Assembly (NCBI GenBank): GCA_037447655.1 | Contig: JBBHKE010001432.1 | Location: forward strand, 282,018-309,523 | DNA: 27,506 nucleotides | Direction: 5' to 3' | Origin: Zygnema cylindricum | Lineage: Eukaryota > Streptophyta > Zygnematophyceae > Zygnematales > Zygnemataceae | Shown: positions 19,817 to 27,506 of the stretch, one piece after another | Layout: each line of letters opens with the position of its first letter | Numbering within the stretch: position 1 is the first letter of the stretch | Translations under genes and position numbers: made by a program | The notes under the pieces: model-generated | What the model was told of the DNA's origin: nothing | The model's input: only the letters and a program-made list of their open reading frames with translations | Database searches by the model: none

Positions 19817-20302
19817 TCATTGGCGCATCCCCATTACTAGCATCACTCTAAGTATTGATATCAATGTGCTCCCCTCCCAAATGCAACATAACTCTCTGGT
19901 TCCTACCAGATATCTCATGACTCTCTTGGCTGCTTCCCAATCTCTATTCCTTGGATCGTTAAGACTCCTACTGATGACTCCAACTACTGCCGCTATGTCC
20001 GACTTTATACAGTTTATAAAGTAGATCAAACATCCTACGACATGTCTATAAAGAATAGACTTCATAAACTTTCTCTCCTCTGGACTCATCTGATCATCTA
20101 AGATTACCACTCCTCCTTCTACACTCCCATCACTTACTTTCTTCAAGTCCATAGGAGTGGTAAAACTGTTCGCCTTTTCCATCTGGAATTTCTCAAGCAT
20201 ATTACCTATTGCTTCCTTTTGAGTAAGTCTGGTAATCCTTTTCCCCCTATCTCTCTCCATTTTGATTCCCAAAATATATTTTGCCTCCCCTAAATCCTGC
20301 AT
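19817..20302 (-). pseudogene. copia RT thumb and start of RNase H
   Basis: The 161-codon frame reads MQDLGEAKYILGIKMERDR, a run ending RLTQKEAIGNMLEKF, TPMDL, SILYRHVVGCLIYF, DIAAVVGVISRSL and AAKRVMRYLVGTRELC, the usual copia thumb and connection. After a frame change near 19850 it continues SDASNGDAP and TYTSGYALY, the start of RNase H. The remaining RNase H residues are missing. Confidence 0.85.
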
Positions 20303-20790
20303 ATCAAATCTTCTTCTATGATCTTTCTATAACTTATTGATCCTTTCCAAAGACTTACTTAACACCAGCAGATCATCCATATAAATTGCAATAAAAATCA
20401 CACCATTCTCATCTTCAAACATATAGATAGAATGGTCAGAGCTGATCCGGATATAGCCCTGACTAGTGAGAAACTCATCTAGTTTCTTATTCCACAGTCA
20501 GGGAGCCTGCTTCAGTCCATGTAAGGACTTTATGAACTTGTAGGTTTTGCTCTCTTCTCCTTCCTCCATGAACTCCTCTGGTTGCCTCATGAAAATTTCT
20601 TCCTCTAACTCACCATTAAGAAAAGCAGTCTTAATATCCATCTGGTGTATTTCCATGTCTTCCGCTGCTGTTAGATCGAGGAGATTCTTTATTGATGGGA
20701 ACCAAACAAATGGAGCAAAAGTCTCCTCATAGTCAATCCCCTATTTTTGGGTGAACCCATTTGCTACCAATCGCTTTGCATTTTGTGGTG
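20303..20790 (-). pseudogene. copia reverse transcriptase
   Basis: Recognisable RT blocks in order: RLVANGFTQK, then a stop, then GIDYEETFAPF, MDIKTAFLNGEL, YKFIKSLHGLKQAP, a TGA stop (20498-20500, where Arg is usual, consistent with a C-to-T change), FIAIYMDDLLVL with the YMDD catalytic box, and a TAG stop at 20327-20329 just before the downstream frame. The enzyme copies the element RNA into DNA. The blocks are well kept between the stops, suggesting moderate age. Confidence 0.88.
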
Positions 20791-20818
20791 GAACTGAGCA
20801 CACAGAAGGTCTTCTTTT

Positions 20819-21106
20819 CACAGGGGTGAAGGTATATTGGGGTTCTTATTGTCAAGGGATCATTTATTTGGGTTTATATCAACTTGGAGTCGGCACTATA
20901 TAGATTAGCTTCTTTTGGATCTGCGAATTCTGTGGGCAATGGAGCCCATAGAATTTCAAACCCGGTTCCGATTCCTCCACTCGTGTCTCCTCAAATTCCA
21001 AAGGAATATGTGAGATTCTTGTAATTTGAATCTCCCTTGAATTTGCAATCACTTTTTCACTTATGTCCCTTTCGGGAACGATTGAGTTCTCCTCATTTAG
21101 ACTCAA
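20819..21106 (-). pseudogene. copia integrase-RT linker, frameshifted
   Basis: A frame from 21106 to 20879 (NEENSIVPERDISEKVIANS, then LEFEETRVEESEP) is the acidic variable linker between integrase and RT. It overlaps the preceding frame by a few codons, showing a frameshift. The block TTCACAGGGGTGAAGGT near 20818 resembles sequence at 4932. Confidence 0.6.
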
Positions 21107-21338
21107 AATTGATTCCTATCTTCTTGGTATATTTGAAGGGGTCAAATGACTTGCCTTCATCCATGACAACTAGGTGTTTGACCAGAATGATATCTTTCTT
21201 TGCTAAGTCATGGACTCTATATCCCTTGACATCCTCATTATATCCTACAAAGTATTCAGGTTTTCCCTTAGCATCTAGTTTCCATTTTTTCCTATCCGTG
21301 TCAAGACTGTAAACTTGGCTACCGAATACTTTAAGGTG
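21093..21338 (-). pseudogene. copia integrase, C-terminal part after the inserted LTR
   Basis: Directly left of the LTR the frame resumes with SHLKVFGSQVYSLDTDRKKW, then LDAKGKPEYFVGYNEDVKGY and VHDLAKKDIILVKHLVVMDE, typical of the end of copia integrase. It is in the same frame as the right-hand part because the LTR plus one target copy is 1035 bp (345 codons). The frame closes at about 21093. Confidence 0.85.
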
Positions 21339-21343
21339 AGAGA

Positions 21344-22373
21344 TGTTGTTTTGGAAAATATAGTTTCGTGCGTACGCGACATTTCGTGCGCACATCATAA
21401 GGTGTAGTGTGAAGGTTTGCATGGATTCGCGGATTGGGGGAGCAAACGTGCGGATAAAATTAAAGTGACGCGAACAAGGAGTGTGAAATGAACGGCGGAT
21501 CGCAAAGCGATCCGATTGGAAATAATTAGTAATGTTCGAAATATAACTCCGGAGGGGGTACACAGTTTCGGTACACTCCAGGGGCACGTGTTGGTATGGT
21601 ACGTATCAAGGGGCACGTGGTGGTAAGGAGGTATGGTACGACGGTTGGAGTACAGTTTGGTTAAGGGACAGAAATGCCACGTGAAGATTGGTGAACGGAT
21701 GTGGATAGCGGCGGACGAAGTTCGCCGTCAATCATTAGACGACAAATATTGAGTACTTTGTCTTTTTTGCATCTAAAATGTTAGCCGCGGAATATTTTGG
21801 CACCGGTTAAATGAGTGTAAATACATTGTACGGTAGACAGCCGGTTAGTCTTGTTAGGATGACCACGTTATTTATGGTACGGCGTAGATCAGTTGCGGGT
21901 TCACTTGTATATGTGTAGAACTTAGAATATTTTAGGTAGGAATCCCCTTGTATGGGAAAAACTGTGATTGCAGTTTTTGGGATTTTTGAAGTGAAAGATC
22001 ATTGTGATCTTTGGGCAGAATTTATTGAAATTTTGCATGTTGGTTCTTTGGTGTACTTTATGTATTGTGGCAAATTTTCAGGTCTATTGTGTACCTGGTT
22101 TTCTTGGAGATTCATTGTGAAGTCAGTTTTTGTGGGGTTGATTCTGGCAGGCTGTTTTTCTGCAACTTTGACTGGGTGATGCGGAAATTCTGGTTGGTAT
22201 ATTTATATGAAAATTGGTAGGAATACTTAGTGGCCTAGGAATATTTTATTTGTGAAGTTTCAGCTTGTTTTGGTGATTCTGTAGAATTCTGAGTGGAATC
22301 AAAGTAGGCTGTTTTGGGTAGTCTGTGGTGCTTCCGAGGGTAAATCCATGGCTGAAAATGGCTATGAACAACA
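21344..22373 (+). mobile_element. Solo LTR copy B inside the copia integrase
   Basis: It runs from TGTTGTTTTGG to GAACAACA and is flanked by a perfect 5-bp duplication AGAGA (21339-21343 and 22374-22378). It is homologous to LTR A: gattcgcggattgggggagc, the hairpin GGATCGC-AA-AGCGATCC (21497-21513), gcaggctgtttttctgcaac and tccatggctgaaaatggcta. Length 1030 bp, no internal domains. The insertion interrupts the copia integrase between its core and C-terminal part, so it is younger than the copia element. Open frames inside it, including those joined to integrase codons at each edge, are not genes. Confidence 0.93.
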
Positions 22374-23222
22374 AGAGACATCTTTTTTCCTTCCAACCCA
22401 TCTCTCATAAGGTGTCATTCCTTTTACGGCTAAGGTTAGGACTCTATTCTTAATGTAGTTGGCACAGTTCACAGCTTCTGCCCAAAATCTCTTTCCTATT
22501 TTCTTGTCAACTAACATACTGCATACACTATCTCCTAGTGTTCGGTTCAACCTCTCACCTACCCCATTTTGTTCCGGGTTATATGGTACGGTTTTTTGTT
22601 GGTGAACTCCTTCATCTCTCAAATATTCCTCAAACTGGTTAGAGGTATATTCCCCCTCATTATCACTCCTTATTTTGTTAATAGGGGTTCCATGCAACTT
22701 CTCACTCCAAGCTTTATATTCTTTAAAGTAAGTTGGTGTTTCAGACTTTGTTTTTAGGAAGTAGACTCTAGAGTATCTAGAAGAGTCATCGGTTATTGTC
22801 AACATAAACCTCTTCCCTCCGACCGAAGGAACTTTTGCAGGTCCCAAGATATCTGCTTGGACTAAATCTAATACTTTCTCACCGCTATATATGGCGGCTT
22901 TGGGAAAAGGGAGTCTGTGAGCATTACCTTAAGCACAACCACTACAATCATCCACCATTTCATTATCCCCAAAGTGAATGCCTTCTACTACACCAAGATT
23001 CTTCATTTCCCTTTGCCTATCAAAATACACATGCCCCAACCACTTATGCCAAATCATCAATTTTGGAACACCATTATAGCTAGCATTCTTATTTTCATTA
23101 CTCAAGTTAAGCCTAAACATTCCTTGCCTACCCTTATCTTTCGTGAAGTAGACTTCATCCCCATACTTAGCTGTAAAGACTCCCTTTCTAGTGAAGGTAT
23201 CAAACTCTTTGTCATCTAACAC
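22374..23222 (-). pseudogene. copia gag-pre-integrase and integrase, first part
   Basis: The zinc-binding part has WHKWLGHVYFDR and CSGC, giving the H, H, C, C set, and then a stop (22929-22931). The catalytic core follows with the three acidic residues in context: D in QADILGP, D in IRSDNEGEY and E in QNGVGERLNRT. It runs through NCANYIKNRV and TPYERWVGRKKD, where the inserted LTR begins at 22373. The core integrates element DNA into the host genome. Residues look intact, so loss of function here is from the stop and the insertion. Confidence 0.88.
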
Positions 23223-23245
23223 AAACGTAGAGACAAGATTTTTAC

Positions 23246-23470
23246 TCAGCTTAGGAATGTAGAGTACATCTGAGAAGGTGATATGGAAGTCTTACCCTCC
23301 ACTAAGACTTTTAGATCTACCAACCTCACTAGATCTGTGGTAACCACTCTCCCATCCCCAGACTCTATCTCTACAGTAGGGATCTTTCTTAGCTTAGTAA
23401 AGAGGTGCTTATCACGACACATATGCATGGATGCACCTGATTTGATGATCCATCCTTCCCGTGGAGCTTC
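23246..23470 (-). pseudogene. copia aspartic protease fragment, catalytic Asp replaced by Lys
   Basis: The frame reads WIIKSGASMHMC and continues RDKHLFTKLRKIPTVEIESG. The family motif has Asp at the fourth position of this block (W-I-I-D-S-G-A-S); here the codon is AAA. Asp is the catalytic residue, so the enzyme that cuts the polyprotein would be inactive. The frame ends at a stop at 23246-23248. Confidence 0.8.
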
Positions 23471-23689
23471 CCGAATTGCTCCGAGAGCACACTTCTATTT
23501 CCGAGGGATCTCCTTCTCCTCCAGACTCTCGTCAAGAAGAAGCTCCCCATCTTGCTCCTCAGAGGACTCGTCCTCGGTTTCTCCTTTCACTTTTGTGACC
23601 ACAAGTGCTTTCTTCTTCCCTTTCGAAGAACCCCCTCCATGGTTCTCTTGAAGCCTCAGCTCCGACTGCTTGACACAATCCGCTACGAA

Positions 23690-23732
23690 GTGTCCCGACT
23701 TTTTGCAAAAATGACAAAGTCCCTTTGGGGGC
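23690..23732 (-). pseudogene. Gag zinc knuckle (CCHC)
   Basis: The minus-strand frame reads CHFCKKSGHFVADC, a perfect C-x2-C-x4-H-x4-C nucleocapsid knuckle that binds the element's RNA. It lies between gag and protease as in other copia elements. It is not in the same uninterrupted frame as the upstream gag, so the polyprotein is broken here. Confidence 0.85.
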
Positions 23733-23895
23733 CTCGGTCCTCGAGATTGATCTTTATCTCCTTTGAATGGTTTCTTCGGATCCTTCCCCTATTGGTTTCC
23801 TCTTGCAGCGAGAGCTTGGATTCTCTCCCCCCCCCTCCTAATCTCAATTGTGTTCTCTCCTACACAAGTATCATCCGTACCATTGTGTTCCACCT

Positions 23896-24539
23896 CTATG
23901 AAACAACAATCATTTCCTGTACTCGGTACACTATGTTTTTATACTCGTCGGGTAACTTCATGACGAGAGTGTTAACTTTCATCTTCATTGTACTTGTCCA
24001 CCCGACACTCTCCATCTCCATATACAAACAAGAGAGATCATTACAATAGTCTAACATCTTCCCCCCTTTGTAAGTATAATTCCCTAACTTTTGTTCGGCA
24101 AACTCGAGCTCTTGCAAAAAACCAGCTCTATAGATTTCCACCAAACACACCCACAACTCCTCGGCCTTCTAAATGTGAAGATGGGGGGTTGCCAAAACGT
24201 GAGTGAGGTGTCTTAGAATGAAGTTTTTGGTAGCCATGTTAATGTCTTCCCACGTTTGGGTGTCGTTCTTTGCGGTCTTCACGGTCGTCGCTCCGCGTGT
24301 CGTGGTAATTGGAGCACTAGGAGTAAGAGGCGTCTCCTTCTCTTTCCCTTTTTGGGACACACTGCTGTCCCCATCATCTGCCTCCTCTGCTGCGGCAGAG
24401 GTTGCTGCAGAAAAACCTTATTCCACCAAACCTTAAGGGAGTTCCGTGAAGTGGACGTTTCACTTGTCCACTGACAATACCCCAGTATCGTTTTTTGCAC
24501 AAAGCCCACATCATCATGGCTAGATGAACCAAGATCCAT
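23896..24539 (-). pseudogene. copia gag (UBN2-type) fragment
   Basis: The frame opens with ATG at 24539 (MDLGSSSHDDVGFVQ) and shifts frame near 24340-24360. It then reads TQTWEDINMATKNFILRHL, a stop (24169-24171), and AEELWVCLVEIYR up to KLPDEYKNIVYRV. The pattern W..L...Y, then L..Y and a segment ending in LP..Y, is that of plant copia gag (UBN2 family), which forms the particle. One stop and at least one frameshift break it. Confidence 0.75.
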
Positions 24540-24562
24540 TGAAGGTGGGCACCCGAGAGGGT

Positions 24563-24574
24563 GGGCCCATAACC
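24563..24574 (-). other. Possible primer-binding site
   Basis: GGTTATGGGCCC follows directly after the CA end of the proposed 5' LTR. Its position fits a primer site, but I cannot match it to a specific tRNA by eye. Confidence 0.3.
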
Positions 24575-24860
24575 TGCAATTTATGTGTCCTCCATTGGAC
24601 TACATAATTCAAAAAGCCTCTAGATAACTTTTAACTAACCCACTTTCAGCCACAACCACTGCTGCCCAAGAGGAAAAGTTGATAGTTTGATTGCACCGTT
24701 GTGCAGCTTGGACTCCCTTGAGTTTGTAGCAAAAAGAATCACTGAAAACGACCAACCAACTAATAAGTTATGAGGTGGCAAACACGCCAATTTATACAAA
24801 TTCTCAAAGAGAGAGGTGACTGTCTACAAAAAAATTACTAAGTCCTAAACCCCGCTCACA
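24575..24860 (-). repeat. Likely 5' LTR of the copia element
   Basis: On the minus strand this runs from TGTGAGCGGGG to AATTGCA, with TG/CA ends and a length of 286 bp, ordinary for copia. A TATAAATT box lies at its plus-strand position 24789-24796. The following GGTTATGGGCCC (24563-24574 in complement) sits where a tRNA primer site is expected, before the gag ATG at 24539. The matching 3' LTR was not found, so the right-hand boundary rests on the TG/CA ends and position only. Confidence 0.4.
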
Positions 24861-24899
24861 ACCCCTATCTAAAGTATGATTCAATCAAATCACTGTGTA

Positions 24900-25290
24900 G
24901 TACAGAAAGGTACTATGGCCGATGTACTTTCTATACGGCGTGTGTACGACAAGGCCATTGAGTGGACGCGTGTCCACGTTTTACTCGTCCTTATGTTCCC
25001 GGAATTCCCACGACCAAAGGTTATCTCTCCGCGTGGCGTCAAGTCATGCCACGTCCAAAAACCGCGAAAGTGACCATTCCGGGATCTCGGCGCTGATATG
25101 TGCCGTTGGATCAAAAACCGACATTTAATGTGAACCGTCGAAACAAATGTCTGATTCATGTGTTTCGTGCGGAGATCATGTTCGCACTATATTTTCAACT
25201 GGTTCTATGTTCCGTCATTCATAATTCCGCTTATTGAATTAACAATCATATTACAGTTTATATATTTGTCACACCTTATGTATACTAGCG
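24900..25290 (+). repeat. SINE-flanking module, copy 3
   Basis: It contains GCCGTTGGATCAAAAACCGA, GTGAACCGTCGAAACAAATG, GTGTTTCGTGCGGAGATC and ATGTTCCGTCATTCATAA, which align with the end of the module at 19300-19430. A GCCACGTCC and several GTAC words lie upstream. Open frames here (24876-25159) are opposed and unrecognised. Confidence 0.5.
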
Positions 25291-25560
25291 AACTTCTACG
25301 ACAGACCGGTTAGAGCTAACGGCTACGCCTCGCTTTGCCGGTCGGAGGTTTGAGTCCTCCGGACTCAACCTTTTTGTTGAGAGTGACTTATGTCACTCTT
25401 TAGTCCTGCTTATGGAGTTGAGGCAGCCATGGCTCCATCACTCTCTCTCTCCTTCTGTGACTACAACAAGTATGGGGGCTAGAGAGAAGGGTTGGAGGCA
25501 GGCTACCCGCGCTTGTCTTACCTTTTTTTTAAACTAATTAGACCTAGAAAATACACTATA
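25291..25560 (+). mobile_element. tRNA-derived SINE, copy 2 (best-preserved head)
   Basis: The head has GGTTAGAGCTAACGGC (A-box-like, 25309) and a perfect T-arm at 25344-25360: stem GGAGG/CCTCC with the 7-base loop TTTGAGT, including a B-box GGTTTGAGTCC. Body: TTGAGGCAGCCATGGCT, the hairpin with CTCTCT/AGAGAG stem and loop containing GTGACTACAACAAGTATG, then AGGCAGGCTACC and a T-run. The end aattagacctagaaaatac matches SINE 1. It cannot be a working tRNA because the acceptor stem and a regular anticodon arm are missing. RNA polymerase III transcription is expected from the boxes. Confidence 0.75.
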
Positions 25561-25631
25561 AATCTAGCTATTTCAATAGTAAGCATGCTTGCGATGAGAT
25601 TTACTTTTTTCAAAGACCCAAATTAGAATTA

Positions 25632-26400
25632 GGGTAACTTTCCATCAGTCGTTCCCAGTAATTGTACGATCACGTTTACCAGCAGTAATATTTGTATCAG
25701 TTTTCCATCAGGTCGTGCCAGTGAATCAAAAAATGCTTACGTGTTTGATTGCGATTGGTACCACGTAAGATCTTGTTGAGCCGACCGAGAATAATGAAAG
25801 TTTTGAAAAGTACAGAATCTTAACTGCGTATCTCTACGGGTGGACGTCGATTAAAATATCTAGTAGCGTCATGCTAATGTACAATCTGAACTTTCTTGTA
25901 TTTGTTGTTGTTCCAACGGCCACGAAAACCGTTGCGAAATGAAAATTTGTACAAATGTTCATGAATGTACCATTTTGTATGTTCACGTATTATCGTTGTA
26001 CCAGCGGAGGCGTGACAAGATGTCCTACAACCAAGATTTTGTTGTCGAACAGGGTGGCTATGATATCAGACGGTACCACCATTTGCCACATGTAAGTTTA
26101 TAGGTTCACGTCCGTCGTGGATCGACTATGATTTTACAAGTGGACCAAGTCACGCGTCTAGTAAGCGCAAAGTGTCCTCTTGAGGATAGTCGGAGGAGAC
26201 TGGCTAGGTACTCGATAGAAGGGGCGCAAACGTCGATAATTCAAAATTGGACGGTGGGAGTTTTCGCCAAAAAGTCTGGAGAATCTTAACGAAGTTTTAG
26301 TAAACATCTTTTGAAAAAAATAACAAATCAGTACTGTCTAGTACGGAAAGGTAATTTTTCCAGCAAACAACCCCACTTTTCTCTTGATGGAAGGTTACCT
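25632..26400. mobile_element. MITE copy 4 (TTA TSD)
   Basis: The left end GGGTAACTTTCCATCA pairs with the right end TGATGGAAGGTTACCT (two mismatches), flanked by TTA at 25629-25631 and 26401-26403. Length 769 bp. Its left part carries the same two-module layout as MITE 3 (CCCAGTAA with GTACG, then TTCCATCA with GTGCCAGTGAA), then TTGGTACCACGTAAGATC. The centre near 26178 is the short palindrome TCCTCTTGAGGA, and the right part has TAGTACGGAAAGGT and CCCCACTTTTC. Non-coding. Confidence 0.88.
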
Positions 26401-26403
26401 TTA

Positions 26404-26664
26404 TTAAACAATTAGAATGTATGTTTTTTTTCAAAATTTTAATATTCTTAATTAGCGTAAACCACGGTAATTATTCATATACGCTAAAGAAACTTCTACG
26501 CTAATAGGGATTGGTGGTGTAGTATTGTACATTCAGATTTCATGACAACTCAAAATCCTTTACCGTACCGTACAGGCAGTGTGTGTGGCAGCTGTACCAG
26601 ATAATGCGCCGCGTCACCAGTACAGGACTTTTTACTACAGTCCAAATTTAAAGCAGTAAAGTTA
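26404..26664. other. Gene-free stretch
   Basis: AT-rich sequence with two long T-runs, then TACCGTACCGTAC at about 26563. No gene or repeat from the other families was recognised. Confidence 0.5.
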
Positions 26665-27240
26665 AAGCTTCGGCCATGGCTTATTGCTAGGGTTTTTCGC
26701 CTTTTTCTCCGTGTATCCGGCGCCAAATTTGGCGAGCAAGCACTCTAGCGAAAGATTTTTTCAAATTCTTTCTATTGATGGTAAAATCAACTTCATCCAT
26801 TATTTCGTTTTTCCATAATCGACTCTGCTAGTTTCAGTGGATTTCCTTTTTTCTTTTTGTGACAATCTCCTCCCACCTTTGCCACTCAATTTGGCGCTCC
26901 TTTACTCCACCATCCGGATTTCTACACTTCCTGCCATCCTCCGTTTAAATCAGCTCATGCTTTTTCGTCGAGGAATTTCTACAAGCTTCGGCCATGGATT
27001 TCCACTAAGGATATCTATCATTCTTTTCGTGTTTTTCGTGTATCCGACGCCGAATTTGGCGTGCAGTTACTCAAAAAAATAAAAAATTAGAACCCTTTAT
27101 AATAGACAGCAAATCAAATCCATCCGGTTCGCCGTTCTTTCATAATCGGCTCTACCACTTTCGAACGATTTCATTTTTTCCTTCTGTGGCGATCGCCTAC
27201 CATCTTTGCCGCCCAATTTTGCGTCATATTAGTCGGCCAA
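26665..27240 (+). repeat. ~320-bp tandem duplication
   Basis: Copy 1 starts AAGCTTCGGCCATGG at 26665, copy 2 at 26983. Later matching landmarks, in the same order, are GTGTATCCGNCGCCNAATTT with GGCG, CATAATCGNCTCT, TTTCATTTTTTCCTTCTGTG against TTTCCTTTTTTCTTTTTGTG, and CTTTGCCNCNCAATTT. Spacing between copies is 318 to about 327 bases. The first copy has a C/T-rich frame at 26837-27082 that is probably incidental. It may be a duplicated promoter or 5'UTR, but no gene follows inside the window. Confidence 0.7.
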
Positions 27241-27506
27241 TGGGATTTTGACCTTACTGCACACAGGGAAGAGGACCTGAGGACCTGGGACCTGGTTTGA
27301 AAATTACATTGTCGTTCGTGGATGCCCGGACCCTTTCGGGTGAGTGACACCTGAATACCTTGGTGGCCGTGCTCAACCGTCCACACCGCGGGTGGCACAC
27401 GAAATTCGGTGAGCGTTCCACCCTGCAGTAGGTTAGGGTAGCAGCAAATCACCCCGTGGGAGACTGGTTGGCGAAGGAAACAAAATAAAAAAAAACCACC
27501 GAAAAA
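27241..27506. other. GC-richer right edge, unassigned
   Basis: A more GC-rich stretch with GGACCTGAGGACCTGGGACC repeats and a 93-codon minus-strand frame (27171-27452, ending over the edge of the duplication) without a known domain. It could be the start of a gene or a repeat that continues outside the window. Confidence 0.35.

Larger units (their letters stand above)
19778..24574 (-). pseudogene. Ty1/copia gag-pol polyprotein relic
   Basis: Read right to left, the region codes for the standard copia order: gag, protease, gag-pre-integrase, integrase, RT and a partial RNase H. Integrase before RT places it in Ty1/copia and not Ty3/gypsy. It is clearly dead: in-frame stops at about 24169, 22929, 20741, 20498 and 20327, several frame changes, an altered protease active site and a 1030-bp LTR within integrase. 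After the RNase H start (TYTSGYALY near 19800) coding similarity ends at a purine-rich tract (GTGGGGGAAG, 19778-19785 in complement) followed by TGTTGAA, which may be a polypurine tract and the start of a 3' LTR after a deletion of most of RNase H. Elements of this kind copy themselves through a virus-like particle in the cytoplasm and integrate in the nucleus. Confidence 0.9.

Noticed and set aside
21952-22179. 75-codon plus-strand frame in LTR B
   Set aside because: It lies inside the solo LTR and the homologous part of LTR A lacks it.
22835-24474. Several plus-strand frames across gag and protease (up to 165 codons)
   Set aside because: They are antisense to recognisable copia domains and have no domain of their own.
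25309-25375. A functional tRNA gene
   Set aside because: Only the T-arm and boxes are good; no acceptor stem or regular anticodon arm is visible, and the same body follows related heads elsewhere, so it is a SINE head.
27171-27452. 93-codon minus-strand gene at the right edge
   Set aside because: No known domain, and its end runs into the tandem duplication; the window is too short to judge.

Overview
This window is eukaryotic nuclear DNA, AT-rich and almost entirely made of transposable elements and repeats. I found no rRNA, functional tRNA, bacterial operon, CRISPR array or complete host gene. Two things suggest the green lineage (land plant or streptophyte alga): a Ty1/copia polyprotein whose domain order and motifs look plant-like, and several LTR, SINE and MITE families. 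I infer this and cannot name the species. Most non-coding stretches are strikingly rich in GTAC (often gtacgg or ccgtac), while the copia coding relic is poor in it.

Layout, left to right. 1-2250 is GTAC-rich DNA with no gene, apart from a short tail-like repeat near 1140-1215. 2256-2371 is a 67-bp tandem duplication. 2410-3401 is an LTR (TGTTGT...ACAACA) preceded by a polypurine tract. 3989-4312 is a tRNA-derived SINE on the minus strand. 4313-5747 has no recognised gene. 5751-7825 is a MITE with TTA target duplications whose right terminal repeat is split by a complete 1358-bp solo LTR (6459-7816) carrying its own 5-bp target duplication. 8978-9718 is a second intact member of the same MITE family, inserted in a 3'UTR-like or LINE-tail-like sequence. 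9827-14900 is a cluster of a different terminal-repeat family (end motif GAATCGTTATTAGTGTC), a 49-bp tandem array, a third MITE (12151-12878) with a 52-bp perfect palindrome, and a ~125-bp repeat array.

15550-16645 holds the only coding sequence not clearly retroviral-like. It is a probable DNA-binding (CENP-B/Tc5-type) transposase relic, with a TATC microsatellite in what looks like an intron. 17480-18992 is a foldback element with ~480-bp arms around a GATA-rich loop. 19495-19745 is a second SINE. 19778-24860 is a decayed minus-strand copia element: gag with a zinc knuckle, protease with the catalytic Asp replaced, integrase with D, D, E present, RT with YMDD, and a truncated RNase H. Its integrase is interrupted by a 1030-bp solo LTR at 21344-22373 that belongs to the same family as the other two LTRs. 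24575-24860 is its likely 5' LTR. 25291-25560 is a third SINE, 25632-26400 a fourth MITE, and 26665-27240 a ~320-bp tandem duplication.

The elements do not work as a pathway; they form an insertion record. The TGTTGT LTR family was active after both the MITE and the copia element were in place. The most interesting structures are four MITEs that keep a central palindrome although its arms differ in sequence, and three SINEs that keep a hairpin and its loop although the stem sequence differs, as compensated base changes would produce.
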